Below the pieces are notes generated by a model. It was not told the origin of the DNA. It ran no database searches and saw nothing but the letters and a program-made list of their open reading frames with translations. Shown piece by piece: positions 18,819 to 28,388 of a stretch of 64,000 bases of DNA; positions within the stretch are counted from its first letter, which is position 1; the number at the start of each line of letters is the position of its first letter. Source of the stretch: Pseudoruegeria sp. SK021 (GTDB taxonomy: Bacteria > Pseudomonadota > Alphaproteobacteria > Rhodobacterales > Rhodobacteraceae); NCBI RefSeq assembly GCF_002119405.1, contig NZ_MTBG01000003.1, positions 1-64,000 of the forward strand, written 5' to 3'. A program made the translations under genes and the position numbers.

Positions 18819-19307
18819 TCAGGCCGTCGGCACGAAGATCAGGCTGGCACCGTTCAGGCAGTGGCGTTTGCCGGTGGGTTTGGGGCCATCATCGAAAATA
18901 TGGCCCAAATGACTGCCACAGCGGCGGCAATGGACCTCGGTGCGCACGGAGAACAGCTTGCGGTCCGCCTTGGTTCCCACCGCTTCCGGCAAGGATTGGT
19001 AAAAGCTGGGCCAGCCGGTGCCGCTGTCATATTTGGTCTCGGACGGATAAAGCGGCAACTCGCATCCCCGGCAGATGAACACGCCCGCACGAGCCTCATC
19101 GTTCAGCGGGCTGGTCCCGGCCCGTTCGGTGGCTTCCTCGCGCATGACCGCATATTGCAGATCGGTCAGCATCGCTTGCCATTCTGCGGTGGTCCGGGTC
19201 ACCTCGAAGGTGCCCGTCGCGGCGGACCATCCCGGTACAGCCCACATCCCGGCCCCGGCACTCAGTGCGGCGCAGGCCGTTCGGGTCATCATCTGGCGGC
19301 GGTTCAT
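18819..19307 (-). CDS. msrB: Exported peptide-methionine (R)-S-oxide reductase
   Basis: About 162 residues. It reduces the R form of methionine sulfoxide in damaged proteins. The two zinc-binding CxxC pairs are present (CRGC and CRRC), as are the substrate-site stretch SGTGWPSFYQ and the catalytic Cys region KRHCLNGASLIF. The N-terminus (MNRRQMMTRTACAALSAGAGMWAVPGWSA) is an export signal with paired arginines, so the enzyme probably works in the periplasm; whether Tat or Sec is used is uncertain. Confidence 0.93.
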   Translation of the reverse strand: MNRRQMMTRTACAALSAGAGMWAVPGWSAATGTFEVTRTTAEWQAMLTDLQYAVMREEATERAGTSPLNDEARAGVFICRGCELPLYPSETKYDSGTGWPSFYQSLPEAVGTKADRKLFSVRTEVHCRRCGSHLGHIFDDGPKPTGKRHCLNGASLIFVPTA

Positions 19308-19483
19308 GGCACTCTCCTGAGCAATGGGCGGATCGCCCGGCCCGCCCCTGCGCCAAAAGTCAGCAAACAGAGGGGCGGGACCGGCGATCCATCATTGCCT
19401 CAAGACTAGCGGAAATCCGCCGTCGGCAGAAGCACACGCCTAGTCACATGACCGGCACCGGCTCCTGTCGCAACGCGCAGGCC

Positions 19484-19789
19484 TTACCGCCCGGTGCCGG
19501 ATGGCGGCGACAGAACCTCTTGCACGGTGCCGTCCGACCCGGTGATGCAGGTCCACAGGCCCGAACTGCCCACGTCGATATTGTAGACTTGCGTCCCACT
19601 CGCCGACATCGACGAATTGGTCACGGTCAGACCGCTGGTGCCGGTGCGGGCTTCGACCTGTGCCAAGCAGGACGCTTGCGCCGATCCATCACCCGCAGGA
19701 GCGGGTGGCGGCGTCATGTCGGATGCGCAGGCCGCCAATATAGGCAAAACGCCCAGAACAACGACCGGAAAGGGAATGCGAAGCGCCAT
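19484..19789 (-). CDS. Small lipoprotein, paralogue of the gene at 19924
   Basis: About 101 residues with a lipoprotein signal (VLGVLPILAAC, lipidation at the Cys). The mature part has the pattern SC.AQV..RTG near its start and LWTCITGSDGTVQEVLS at its end. The same pattern, with two Cys at equal spacing, occurs in the next small gene on the same strand, so the two are paralogues. The two conserved Cys probably form a disulfide. Function unknown. Confidence 0.65.
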   Translation of the reverse strand: MALRIPFPVVVLGVLPILAACASDMTPPPAPAGDGSAQASCLAQVEARTGTSGLTVTNSSMSASGTQVYNIDVGSSGLWTCITGSDGTVQEVLSPPSGTGR

Positions 19790-19923
19790 GGATGTATCCT
19801 TAAGTCTGAAATGGGATCAAAGGGTCAGCGGGTCCATGCCGCCACCCCGGGGATCGTCGCACAGCTTGCCCCCTCCGGCAATCACTTCAACGCCCAACAC
19901 CCAACGCCCCACACCGCGCGGAC

Positions 19924-20232
19924 CTAGCGGTGGCCCGCCGAATTGCGCGACAGGAACGACACTGACCCATCGGCATGGGCGATACAGGTCCACATGCTGT
20001 TGCCCACCCCTTTCAGCGAAATGGTTGCCAGCCCCTCATCCGAGACACTGTGGGTTATGGCGCGCACACCGACGCCGCCGCCGCGCTGCTGCACCCGTGC
20101 GATGCAGCCAGCTTCGGCTTGGCTGATGTCGGCCTCCACCGCCCGCACCGGCGACCAGACGGCGCCAAGACTAAGCGCCCCCCCGATGACCGTGATCGCG
20201 GCAAGCAGCCGAAGAAGTCGGCCTGTGGTCAT
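19924..20232 (-). CDS. Small exported protein, paralogue of the gene at 19484
   Basis: About 102 residues with a Sec signal peptide (LLAAITVIGGALSLGAVWSPVRA) instead of a lipobox. The mature part matches its neighbour: GCIARVQQRGGGVGV near the start and MWTCIAHADGSVSFLS near the end, with both Cys kept. The pair probably arose by local duplication with a change in export type. No enzymatic motif. Function unknown. Confidence 0.65.
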   Translation of the reverse strand: MTTGRLLRLLAAITVIGGALSLGAVWSPVRAVEADISQAEAGCIARVQQRGGGVGVRAITHSVSDEGLATISLKGVGNSMWTCIAHADGSVSFLSRNSAGHR

Positions 20233-20309
20233 GATGCACCCTCCTGTGGTTGGCGACGGACGCCTGTGATCGGTCCGGTTGACACGGCGTCGAGACGGAC
20301 GCCGCCAGA

Positions 20310-21296
20310 TTACAAAACCCCGGGCACCACCTGATCCGGCGGCCGATGCCCATCGGCAAAGGTCTTGATGTTGATGAGGACTTTCTCACCCATTTCCAGC
20401 CGGCCCTCTTCCGTGGCCGAGGACATATGCGGCAGCAGCACCACATTGGGCAGGTCGCGCAGCGCCGGTGTGACCTCAATCCCGTGTTCAAACACATCCA
20501 GACCGGCCCCGGACAGCGCGCCCGCCCGCAAGGCCCGAGCCAGCGCCTTTTCATCCACCACTTCGCCGCGCGAGGTGTTGATCAGGATCGCGCTGGGTTT
20601 CAGCAGCGACAAGCGCCGTGCGTTCATCAAATGGAACGTGGACGGAGATGACGGGCAGTTGATCGACAAGATGTCGATCCGCTTGACCATCTCATCCAGG
20701 TCTTCCCAATAGGTCGCGCCCAGCTCGGTCTCCAGATCGGCCCGGATGCGGCGGCGATTGTGGTAATGAATTTGCATCCCGAACGCTTTGGCCCGCCGTG
20801 CCACCGCCTGCCCGATCCGGCCCATGCCCAAAATGCCCAAGCGCCGCCCGCCGACCCGGCCGCCCAGCAAGGCCGTGGGGGCCCAGCCGGTCCATTTGCC
20901 CGCCTGCATCAGGGCCAGCCCTTCGGGAATGCGCCGGGTCACCGACAGCATCAATGCCATGGTCATGTCGGCAGTGTCTTCGGTGACGACGCCGGGAGTG
21001 TTCGACACCAGAATGCCGCGCTGCCGGGCCGAGGCCACGTCGATATGATCCACACCTGCCCCGTAATTGGCGATCAGCCGCATGTCGGGTCCGGCATGGG
21101 CCAACAGCCCGGCATCGATCTGATCGGTTACGGTCGGCACCAGCACATTGCACCCTGCTACCGCCGCCCGCAGTTCGGCCCGGGTCATCGGCGTGTCATC
21201 GTCCCGCAGGGTGACGTCAAACAAATCCTTCAGGCGGGTCTCGACGGGCTCTGGCAACCGTCGCGTAACCACCACACTCAGGGTTTTTGCGGTCAT
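20310..21296 (-). CDS. D-isomer-specific 2-hydroxyacid dehydrogenase
   Basis: About 328 residues, NAD(P)H-dependent reductase of 2-oxoacids. The cofactor motif GMGRIGQAVARRAKAFGM is clear, followed by the family stretch INCPSSPSTFHLMNARRL, the catalytic Arg in LINTSRGEVVDEKAL, a Glu in GLDVFEHG and the catalytic His in VLLPHMSSAT. Sequence style is that of glyoxylate/hydroxypyruvate reductases, which would fit glyoxylate-related metabolism, but the exact substrate cannot be read from the sequence. Confidence 0.88.
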   Translation of the reverse strand: MTAKTLSVVVTRRLPEPVETRLKDLFDVTLRDDDTPMTRAELRAAVAGCNVLVPTVTDQIDAGLLAHAGPDMRLIANYGAGVDHIDVASARQRGILVSNTPGVVTEDTADMTMALMLSVTRRIPEGLALMQAGKWTGWAPTALLGGRVGGRRLGILGMGRIGQAVARRAKAFGMQIHYHNRRRIRADLETELGATYWEDLDEMVKRIDILSINCPSSPSTFHLMNARRLSLLKPSAILINTSRGEVVDEKALARALRAGALSGAGLDVFEHGIEVTPALRDLPNVVLLPHMSSATEEGRLEMGEKVLINIKTFADGHRPPDQVVPGVL

Positions 21297-21429
21297 CCCG
21301 AAGGGCCTCCTCTTCTAAAGCGTTCCACTAAGTGGCAAACTGACCGATACACAAACGAGTCACAAGCGCTGCAACGCGCCAGCGGAAAATAACCGCGCTG
21401 GCCGGGCATAAATCGGGACCAGGCAGATC

Positions 21430-22095
21430 ATGACGGCAAAGCAATGGGGTCTTTCGGGCCTGTTGGCCTTGACACTGGGCACAAGCATATCCTTCGCCAC
21501 CGGTCTGACCGCACAATCGGCAGGTCCGGTCATCCCAACAGTCCCCGCCGCTGAACCACCTTCTGCCGCCAACAGCCCTACGCCGGGCGCCGCGCCGGAA
21601 CAGACCTTTGGCCCCGAAACCAACCAACCGATGCCGCGTTTTGTGTCCCTGAAGGCGAACGAGGCCAACATCCGGCGCGGGCCATCCATGACCCACCGGG
21701 TCGATTGGGTCTTCAATCACCCCGGACAGCCGCTGATCGTCACCGCCGAATACGGGCACTGGCGCCGGGTGATGGATCGTGACGGCTTTGGCGGCTGGGT
21801 GCATTACGCGCTGTTGTCGGGAACCCGAACTGTCACCGTCGATGTCGACATGATCGACCTGCGGGCCCAGCCCAGCCTGACGGCAACGGTCAAGGCCAAG
21901 GCCCAACGGGGCGTCATTGCCAAGCTCGGGGACTGCGCCGATGGCTGGTGCCAGATTCGGGCGGGCGGCCAACGTGGCTGGGTCGAAGCCAAGGATCTTT
22001 GGGGGTTGGAATTGCCGATACACGCCGCCGGGTCATCGGTTGACCCCGGTACAACTTCCGTGGCAAACGCGCAGGCCGCCCCGCGCCCTCAATAA
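21430..22095 (+). CDS. Exported SH3-domain protein
   Basis: About 221 residues. An N-terminal signal peptide (LSGLLALTLGTSISFATGLTAQ) is followed by a Pro/Ala-rich linker and two bacterial SH3-like units: one from about residue 76 (VSLKANEANIRRGPS to GGWVHYALLSGTR) and one from about 138 (VDMIDLRAQPS to GWVEAKDLWGL). Such domains bind peptidoglycan or proteins in the periplasm. It has no catalytic domain. It reads away from the dehydrogenase gene, and the CDF transporter starts 13 bases after it. Confidence 0.8.
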   Translation: MTAKQWGLSGLLALTLGTSISFATGLTAQSAGPVIPTVPAAEPPSAANSPTPGAAPEQTFGPETNQPMPRFVSLKANEANIRRGPSMTHRVDWVFNHPGQPLIVTAEYGHWRRVMDRDGFGGWVHYALLSGTRTVTVDVDMIDLRAQPSLTATVKAKAQRGVIAKLGDCADGWCQIRAGGQRGWVEAKDLWGLELPIHAAGSSVDPGTTSVANAQAAPRPQ

Positions 22096-22108
22096 TCTTG
22101 GATTTCCC

Positions 22109-23008
22109 ATGACCGAGCAGACCCACGCCCGACTGAACCTGTCGGCGACCCTGGCCTCGGTCGGTGTGGCTATTGTCCTCAGTTTGGCCAAGCTATGGGC
22201 ACTTGGGGAAACCGGGTCGCTTGCGGTGGCGGCCTCGCTGGCCGATAGCGGCCTTGATCTGATGATGTCGCTGGCCGGTTTGGCCGCCGTGATCTATGCA
22301 GCCCGCCCCCCGGATGAAGACCACGCCTTCGGCCATACCTCGGCCGAAGATCTTGCGGCACTGGGACAAAGTCTGTTCATCCTGATCTCGGCCACAGTAA
22401 TCGCCGTCGCTGCCGTGCTGCGCCTGCTGTCGGGCAACACGACACACATCGCCGCCGAAGGCCGCGGCATCGCCGTCATGGTCTTGTCCATCGTGCTGAC
22501 CCTTGGGCTGGTGATCTGGCAACGGCGGGTCATGATCCGCACCGGTTCCCGCGTCGTCGAAGCCGACCGGCTGCATTACTTGGGCGATCTGGTGCCGGCC
22601 ATCGGGGCGATTTTCTCGCTCTGGGCTGCCGCAAAGTTCGGACTGACCCAGATCGACGCCATCGTGGCGCTGGCCGCAGCCGGGATGCTGGCCTTCGGGG
22701 CGTTGCGGATTGGCAGTGCGGCATGGGATGCGCTGATGGACCGTGCCGCCGACCCTGCTTTGATCGCAGAGATCTCGGACATGGTCCGGACATGGCCCGG
22801 CGTCGATGGCTTTCACGATCTGAAAACCCGCCGCGCCGGATCGCGGGTGTTCGTCACCCTGCATGTGGAATTGAACGGCGATCTGCCGCTCTATGATGCC
22901 CATGCCATCGGTGCCGCCCTGCGTCAGCGCATCATGGACACCTATCCCAGCACCGATGTGATGATTCACAAAGACCCCACCGGCGACCCCGGGCCCGACA
23001 TTCGTTAG
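22109..23008 (+). CDS. Cation diffusion facilitator metal transporter
   Basis: About 299 residues, an inner-membrane divalent metal/proton antiporter (Zn, Fe or Mn class). Metal-site residues of the family are visible in helix 2 (LADSGLDLMMS), in the following PDEDHAFGHTSAEDL loop and in helix 5 (DRLHYLGDL). The C-terminal cytoplasmic domain contains HDLKTRRAGSRVFVTLHVEL. The start is the ATG at 22109, where homology begins; the frame is open back into the SH3 gene. The metal cannot be told from sequence alone. Confidence 0.9.
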   Translation: MTEQTHARLNLSATLASVGVAIVLSLAKLWALGETGSLAVAASLADSGLDLMMSLAGLAAVIYAARPPDEDHAFGHTSAEDLAALGQSLFILISATVIAVAAVLRLLSGNTTHIAAEGRGIAVMVLSIVLTLGLVIWQRRVMIRTGSRVVEADRLHYLGDLVPAIGAIFSLWAAAKFGLTQIDAIVALAAAGMLAFGALRIGSAAWDALMDRAADPALIAEISDMVRTWPGVDGFHDLKTRRAGSRVFVTLHVELNGDLPLYDAHAIGAALRQRIMDTYPSTDVMIHKDPTGDPGPDIR

Positions 23009-23014
23009 GCCAGA

Positions 23015-23039
23015 TCCGCGCAGCCCTAAGCCGCGCGGA
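23015..23039. terminator. Hairpin between convergent genes
   Basis: TCCGCGC pairs with GCGCGGA (7 bp) around an 11-base loop, between the stop of the CDF transporter gene and the end of the M3 peptidase gene on the other strand. No T-run. Candidate bidirectional terminator. Confidence 0.45.
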
Positions 23040-23051
23040 CCGGCTGGCGCG

Positions 23052-25079
23052 TCAAGCGGCAGTGTCCAGCCCCCGGCCCTTCAACAGCGCCTCGACGTCC
23101 GGCATCTGACCCCGGAACGCGATATACAGATCCTTGGCATCGCCAGACCCACCCTTCGACAGGATGAACTCTTCCAGCTTCCTCGCCACCTCCGGATCAA
23201 AGGCGCTGCCTGTGTCCAGAAACGCCGCGAACGCGTCCGCATCCATGACTTCCGACCACATGTAGCTGTAATAGCCGCTGGAATAGCCGTCGCCCGAGAA
23301 CACATGCGCGAATTGCGGGCTGGCATGGCGCATCCCGATGGCATGGGGCATCCCCAACCCTGCCAGAATTTCGGCCTGCCGCGCCATCAGATCGCTGGGC
23401 GGCGGCCCGTCGTGAAACTCCAGATCGACCAGCGCCGAGGCGACATATTCCACCGAGGCAAAGCCCTGATCATAGGTCGAGGCCGCCAGCAACCGCTCCA
23501 GCATCGCTTCCGGCATCGGTGCGCCGGTCTCCACATGGGTGGCGAATTCCTGCAACACTTCCGGCACTTCCAGCCAATGCTCATACAACTGGCTCGGCAG
23601 TTCGACAAAGTCCCGCGCCACCGAGGTGCCCGAGATCGACTCGTAAGTCACATCCGACAGCATCTGGTGCAGTGCATGGCCAAACTCGTGGAACAGCGTC
23701 CGCGCATCGTCATAAGACAGCAGCGCCGGTTTGCCCTTCGACGGTTTGGCGAAGTTGCACACGTTGACCACGATCGGGCGGGTTTCGCCGCCCAGCTTGC
23801 GCTGACTGCGGATCGCCGAGCACCACGCCCCCGACCGCTTGCTGCCGCGTGCGAAATAATCGCCCAAGAACACCGCCAAATGTTCGCCGTTGCGCCGCAC
23901 CTCCCAGGCCCGCACATCCGGATGGTAGAGCGGCACGTCAACCGGCACAAATTCCAATCCGAACAGCCGGGTCGAACAGGCAAACGCCGCTTCGATCATC
24001 CGGTCCAGTTGCAGATAGGGCTTCAACGCCGCCTCATCCAGATCATGTTCGGCCAGACGCCGCTGCTCGGAATAATAGCGCCAGTCCCACGGCTCCAGAT
24101 CGCCATTGATCCCGTCATCATGCATTCGCGCGGCCAAAATATCGGCGTCTTCCAACGCCTTGGCCTTGGCCGGGGTCCAGACCGCCATCAACAGATCGCG
24201 CACCGCGGCCGGGGTCTCGGCCATTTCGGTTTCCAGCTTGAAGGCTGCAAAACTGTCATAGCCCAGCAATTTGGCCCGCTCATCCCGCAGCGCCAAAATC
24301 TCGGTCGCCACCACGCGGTTGTCGGTCTCGCCACCGCCCGCGCCCCGCGCCACCCACGCCGCATAGGCCGCCTGCCGCAGGTCCCGGCGCGGTGAAAATT
24401 GCAAGAACGGCACGATCAAGGACCGCGACAAGGTCAGCACCGGCCCCTCGGCGCCGCGTTCTTCGCCCGCGGCCCGCGCATTGGCGATCACGAAATCCGG
24501 CAGCCCGTCCAGATCGGCCTCGGCCAGCGGCATTTGCCAGCTGCGTTCATCCGCCAGCAGATTTTGCCCGAATTGCGTGCCCAGCACCGCCAGCCGCTGG
24601 CTGATCTCGCCCAGCCGGTCGCGGTCCGCGCCATCCAACTCCGCCCCTGAGCGCACAAACCCGCGCCGGGTCAACATCAGCACCCGGGCCTGCTCGGCGC
24701 TCAGACCAAGGCTGTCCTTGGCCTGCCACAGCGCATCGATCCGGGCAAACAAGGCCCGGTTCATTGAAACTTCCGTGCCAAACGCGGCCAAGCGCGGCGA
24801 AAATTCCCGCATTAGCGCCTCGCGCGCCGGGGTCGCATCGGCCCCCGACAGCGCATAGAACGTCGACAGCACCTTGTCCAAAGCGCCATAGGCCTGCTCC
24901 AGCGTGTCGATGGTGTTGGCGAAACTCGGTGCCGCACTCTGAGCGGTGATCTCAGCGATATTGGCCCGCGCCGCGCTCAGAGCGACCGTAAAGGCCGGCT
25001 CGAAATCGCTATCTTGTACCGCACCAAACGGCGGCACCTGATACGGCGTGGTCCAATCGGACAGAAGCGGGTTGGTCAT
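23052..25079 (-). CDS. dcp: M3-family oligopeptidase (peptidyl-dipeptidase Dcp type)
   Basis: About 675 residues, a zinc metallopeptidase that degrades short peptides. The zinc motif HEFGH is in TLFHEFGHALHQML, followed by SISGTSVARDFVELPSQLYEHWL, where the third zinc ligand (Glu) lies. Length fits Dcp/oligopeptidase A. The start is the ATG at 25079, preceded by AAGGAGA at the right distance; an ATG at 25094 is less likely. No signal peptide, so cytoplasmic. The choice between Dcp and PrlC-like specificity is by overall resemblance. Confidence 0.92.
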   Translation of the reverse strand: MTNPLLSDWTTPYQVPPFGAVQDSDFEPAFTVALSAARANIAEITAQSAAPSFANTIDTLEQAYGALDKVLSTFYALSGADATPAREALMREFSPRLAAFGTEVSMNRALFARIDALWQAKDSLGLSAEQARVLMLTRRGFVRSGAELDGADRDRLGEISQRLAVLGTQFGQNLLADERSWQMPLAEADLDGLPDFVIANARAAGEERGAEGPVLTLSRSLIVPFLQFSPRRDLRQAAYAAWVARGAGGGETDNRVVATEILALRDERAKLLGYDSFAAFKLETEMAETPAAVRDLLMAVWTPAKAKALEDADILAARMHDDGINGDLEPWDWRYYSEQRRLAEHDLDEAALKPYLQLDRMIEAAFACSTRLFGLEFVPVDVPLYHPDVRAWEVRRNGEHLAVFLGDYFARGSKRSGAWCSAIRSQRKLGGETRPIVVNVCNFAKPSKGKPALLSYDDARTLFHEFGHALHQMLSDVTYESISGTSVARDFVELPSQLYEHWLEVPEVLQEFATHVETGAPMPEAMLERLLAASTYDQGFASVEYVASALVDLEFHDGPPPSDLMARQAEILAGLGMPHAIGMRHASPQFAHVFSGDGYSSGYYSYMWSEVMDADAFAAFLDTGSAFDPEVARKLEEFILSKGGSGDAKDLYIAFRGQMPDVEALLKGRGLDTAA

Positions 25080-25133
25080 GCATATCTCCTTCATCGGATC
25101 TCACCTAAGGCCGCGCATCGTCAAGTTCCAGCC

Positions 25134-25934
25134 TCACTGCGCCCGATCACGCAAGGATCGCTCAAGCCGGCGCAGGATCAGGGACAAGCTGATGGTCAGG
25201 GTCAGGTAAATCAGCGCCACAATATTATAGGTTTCAAAATAGCGGAAATTGGCCGCGGCCGTGACCTTGCCCAATTGCGTCACATCCCCAACGCCCAGTA
25301 CCGACACCAACGAGCTGTCTTTGACGATGGCAACGAAATCATTGCCCAAGGGCGGCAGGATGGTCCGAAAGGCTTGCGGAAAGATCACCAGCCGCATCCG
25401 TTGCCAGCCCGACAGCCCCAGTGCCTTGGCCGCCTCAATCTGCCCTGCATCGACGGCCTGAAGCCCGGCCCGAAACACCTCGGCCAGAAACGCGGAATAG
25501 CCCAAGGTCAGGGCAAAAATGGCGCGCCAGACCAGCGGAAAGTCCCGAACGCCCATCTCAGGCAGGCCCAGACCACCCCGCACCCAATTCATCGCCCCCA
25601 CCAGGCCCGGCGCGGCGACAAAGGCCACGTAAAGCAGTAGAACCAGCACCGGAACCCCGCGCAGGATCTCGACATAGAACCGCGCCAGCTGCCGCAGCAC
25701 CCGCCAGCGCGACACCAGCGCCAGCGCCAGCAGAAAGCCCAGCACAGCCGCCATGGCAAAGCCCAGCACCGAGACCATCAAGGTCACCTGAATGCCCCGG
25801 CTGACGGTCACCAATACCTGCGCCGCAAGATCGTCGGTTACGATCCGATATAGAAAATAAGCGCCCAATCCCGCCGCAGCCACCAGCCACCACGGGAATT
25901 CGGCCTCGGACCCGGACCGTTTTTTCACAGGCAT
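25134..25934 (-). CDS. Polar amino-acid ABC transporter permease
   Basis: About 266 residues with several membrane segments, of the His/Glu/Gln/Arg permease family. The N-terminus is a charged stretch and one helix (WWLVAAAGLGAYFLYRI). The cytoplasmic EAA loop is present as VDAGQIEAAKALGLSGWQRMRLVIFPQAF, with ILPPLGNDFVAIVKDSSLVSVLG after it. It lies 6 bases after the binding-protein gene on the same strand. No ATPase gene is adjacent. Confidence 0.9.
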   Translation of the reverse strand: MPVKKRSGSEAEFPWWLVAAAGLGAYFLYRIVTDDLAAQVLVTVSRGIQVTLMVSVLGFAMAAVLGFLLALALVSRWRVLRQLARFYVEILRGVPVLVLLLYVAFVAAPGLVGAMNWVRGGLGLPEMGVRDFPLVWRAIFALTLGYSAFLAEVFRAGLQAVDAGQIEAAKALGLSGWQRMRLVIFPQAFRTILPPLGNDFVAIVKDSSLVSVLGVGDVTQLGKVTAAANFRYFETYNIVALIYLTLTISLSLILRRLERSLRDRAQ

Positions 25935-25940
25935 CGCCGC

Positions 25941-26747
25941 TCAGTTGCCAAGCTTGTAATCCACGAACCATTTCTGGGTCAGCGCATCCAAGGTGCCATC
26001 CGCCTTCAGGGCCGCAATCGCAGCATTGAACGGCAGCACCAGGTCGGACCGGTCCGGAAAGATAAAGCCGAAATCTTCGGTGCCCATGGGCCCGCCGACG
26101 ATTTTGACGGCGCCGCCAGATGCCTCGACATAACCGTAAGCGGCGGTGCCATCGCTGAGAACCAGATCGACATCACCGGTGCGCAGGGCCTGCACCCCAG
26201 CGCCAAAGGTTTCGACCTTGATGATCCGGGGATTGGCTTCGTCGCCATCCAACAGATCATAAACCCCGACATAAAACGGCGTCGTCCCCGGTTGCGCCGC
26301 CAACAGCAGCGCCGGGTTATCCGCAAAGCCCTCGGCATCTTTGAACCGGCTTTCATCCGATCGCACCAACATGCGCATTTCCGAACGCATATAGGGGTCC
26401 GAGAAATCCACCACATCGTCCCGATCTTCGCGGATGGTGATCCCGTTCATCGCCATATCATATTGCCCCGCAATCACTGCGGGGATCATCGCGTCCCAAC
26501 TGGTGGTTTCATAGACCGGGGTAAAATTCAGCCGCTGACCAATTTCGGTCATCACGTCATATTCCCAGCCCACCGGTTTGCCGCTGGCCGGGTCAATAAA
26601 TTGCAGCGGCGGATAGGCATTTTCGGTCACCACCACCACCTCGCGCCCGCCCAGATCCGGCAACTCAGCATCCTGCGCCATCGCGGCACCAGACGTCGTC
26701 AGCGCCCCGGCTAAAGCCATAGACACACTCAAATACCAGTTCCGCAT
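25941..26747 (-). CDS. Amino-acid ABC transporter substrate-binding protein
   Basis: About 268 residues with a signal peptide ([19 protein letters not shown]), of periplasmic binding protein family 3. Typical elements: [49 protein letters not shown] and a C-terminal [15 protein letters not shown]. It is probably specific for a polar amino acid, but the ligand cannot be read. It is followed by the permease gene. The upstream moeB-like gene ends 64 bases before its start, within a tandem repeat region. Confidence 0.92.
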   Translation of the reverse strand: MRNWYLSVSMALAGALTTSGAAMAQDAELPDLGGREVVVVTENAYPPLQFIDPASGKPVGWEYDVMTEIGQRLNFTPVYETTSWDAMIPAVIAGQYDMAMNGITIREDRDDVVDFSDPYMRSEMRMLVRSDESRFKDAEGFADNPALLLAAQPGTTPFYVGVYDLLDGDEANPRIIKVETFGAGVQALRTGDVDLVLSDGTAAYGYVEASGGAVKIVGGPMGTEDFGFIFPDRSDLVLPFNAAIAALKADGTLDALTQKWFVDYKLGN

Positions 26748-26811
26748 AACGCCTCTCCTTCAATCACTTGGCGGCAGAGTATCGGCGCGGTGGCGGAAGG
26801 CAAGGCCGGGC

Positions 26812-27918
26812 TCAGACCTTGGGTGAGGTCCGACGAAAGTCCGATGAAAGTCCGACGGTGGTCCGATCCACCAGATCGCCGCAAATCGGGCAGTCGGCGC
26901 GCCGCGCCACGTCGATCTTACGGGACTCGCCATAAAGGCCGTCATAGACGATCATCGCGCCCTTCAGCGGGGTACCCGCACCGGTGATCACCTTCAGCGC
27001 CTCCAGCGCCATCATTGACCCGATCACCCCCGGCAAAGGTCCGACGACCCCGGCCTCGGCACAGCTTGGCGCCAGACCAGCGGCAGGTTCATGAGGAAAA
27101 ATGCAGTGATAACAAGGTGTTTCACCGCGACCTTCAAACACACTCACTTGGCCTTCCCATTGGCTAATCGCCCCAGACACCAACGGCACCCCGGCCGCGA
27201 CGCAGGCTTGGTTGACCAATTGCCGGGTCTCGAAGTTGTCGCAGCCATCCAGCACCAGATCGTATTCCGCCACCAGTGATGCCGCGATCTCTGCGGTGAA
27301 CCGTCGATGATAAGGCCGCACCACCAGATGCGGATTGATCGCCGTCATCGCCTGCTCCGCTGAAAACACCTTTGCCATCCCAACGGTTTTTTCTTGATGA
27401 ATAACCTGACGTTGCAGGTTTGTCGCCTCGACGGAATCGTCGTCAATCAGCCCGATTGTCCCGACACCCGCCGCCGCCAGATACTGCAAAACCGGCGATC
27501 CAAGGCCGCCCGCGCCGATCACCAAGACCCGGGCCTGCTTTAATCGCCGTTGCCCGGTGCCGCCCACCTCGCGCAGCATGATATGCCGCGCGTAGCGGTC
27601 CAGTTCGCTATCGCTCAGCGTCGCGCCGTCGACCGGCGTCACCGCATCGGCGCGGTTTTCTGGCCGCACCCGCGTTCGCAGATACCGAAGCCCACGCCCA
27701 TAGGCGGCCGCCAGCAGCCCAAGCCCGCCCAACGCCAGCCATTCGGATGCCGTACCGCCCAAAGAGGCACGCAATCCAGCCTCTTCAGGAAAAACAAACA
27801 ACGACACAACAACAATGACATACAGCGCGAAGATCATCCACCACCGGGCCCGGGCCGGGACTTTCAACGCCCAACCCAGCCCCCAAATGCCTGCCGCCAG
27901 CGTCAGAAACAAACTCAT
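26812..27918 (-). CDS. moeB: MoeB/ThiF-family adenylyltransferase with membrane N-terminus
   Basis: About 368 residues. The N-terminal 90 have two or three hydrophobic segments ([18 protein letters not shown] and [17 protein letters not shown]), so it is likely membrane-anchored. The rest is an E1-like domain that adenylates the C-terminus of MoaD or Thi[47 protein letters not shown] and two zinc CxxC pairs (CYHC and CPIC). The last 17 residues after CPICG ([10 protein letters not shown]...RRTSPKV) are encoded by an 11-bp tandem repeat. The start overlaps the dut stop by 4 bases. ThiF is the alternative name. Confidence 0.9.
   Translation of the reverse strand: MSLFLTLAAGIWGLGWALKVPARARWWMIFALYVIVVVSLFVFPEEAGLRASLGGTASEWLALGGLGLLAAAYGRGLRYLRTRVRPENRADAVTPVDGATLSDSELDRYARHIMLREVGGTGQRRLKQARVLVIGAGGLGSPVLQYLAAAGVGTIGLIDDDSVEATNLQRQVIHQEKTVGMAKVFSAEQAMTAINPHLVVRPYHRRFTAEIAASLVAEYDLVLDGCDNFETRQLVNQACVAAGVPLVSGAISQWEGQVSVFEGRGETPCYHCIFPHEPAAGLAPSCAEAGVVGPLPGVIGSMMALEALKVITGAGTPLKGAMIVYDGLYGESRKIDVARRADCPICGDLVDRTTVGLSSDFRRTSPKV
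26828..26870 (+). repeat. 11-bp-period tandem repeat, copy 1
   Basis: Four units in register: GTCCGACGAAA, GTCCGATGAAA, GTCCGACGGTG and GTCCGATCCA. The array covers the last codons of the moeB-like gene on the opposite strand and precedes the amino-acid binding-protein gene. The same unit and period recur in front of tsaB. The units keep GTCCGA(C/T) and vary in the last four bases. Confidence 0.85.
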
Positions 27919-28388
27919 CCGTGACCGCCGGTCGAGCCGAAGCCACCGGTTCCGCGTGCGGTGTCATCCAGCGTCTCAACCACGACGAAGCGGGCCATTA
28001 CTACCGGGGCGACCACCATCTGCGCGATCCGGTCGCCATGTGAAATCTGCACCGCAGCATCCCCGGAGTTCAACAAAATAACCCCCAAAGCGCCGCGATA
28101 GTCGCTGTCGATCGTCCCCGGCGCATTGGCCAGAGTCACGCCGTGTTTTAGGGCAAGACCGGATCGGGGCCGGATTTGAACCTCATAGCCCGCCGGAATA
28201 GCCAGACGCAGACCAGTCGGCACCAAAACGCGCGCGCCGGGAAATAAAGAAAGGCCTGCATCCCGCTGATCTTTCGGGAAATTCGCCCGTATATCTGCCC
28301 CAGCCGCACCAGCCGTCTCATAGGACGGAAGCGGCACTGTGCGGTCGGCATCCACAGTATAGGCGATGTTGATGATGGGGCCGGTCAT
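27915..28388 (-). CDS. dut: dUTP diphosphatase
   Basis: About 157 residues. It hydrolyses dUTP to dUMP and pyrophosphate, keeping uracil out of DNA and feeding thymidylate synthesis. All five trimeric dUTPase motifs are recognisable, including [37 protein letters not shown] and the C-terminal [10 protein letters not shown]. The start is the ATG at 28388, overlapping the coaBC stop by 4 bases; the upstream extension of the frame is not family-like. It sits in a tight minus-strand run coaBC-dut-moeB. Confidence 0.96.
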   Translation of the reverse strand: MTGPIINIAYTVDADRTVPLPSYETAGAAGADIRANFPKDQRDAGLSLFPGARVLVPTGLRLAIPAGYEVQIRPRSGLALKHGVTLANAPGTIDSDYRGALGVILLNSGDAAVQISHGDRIAQMVVAPVVMARFVVVETLDDTARGTGGFGSTGGHG

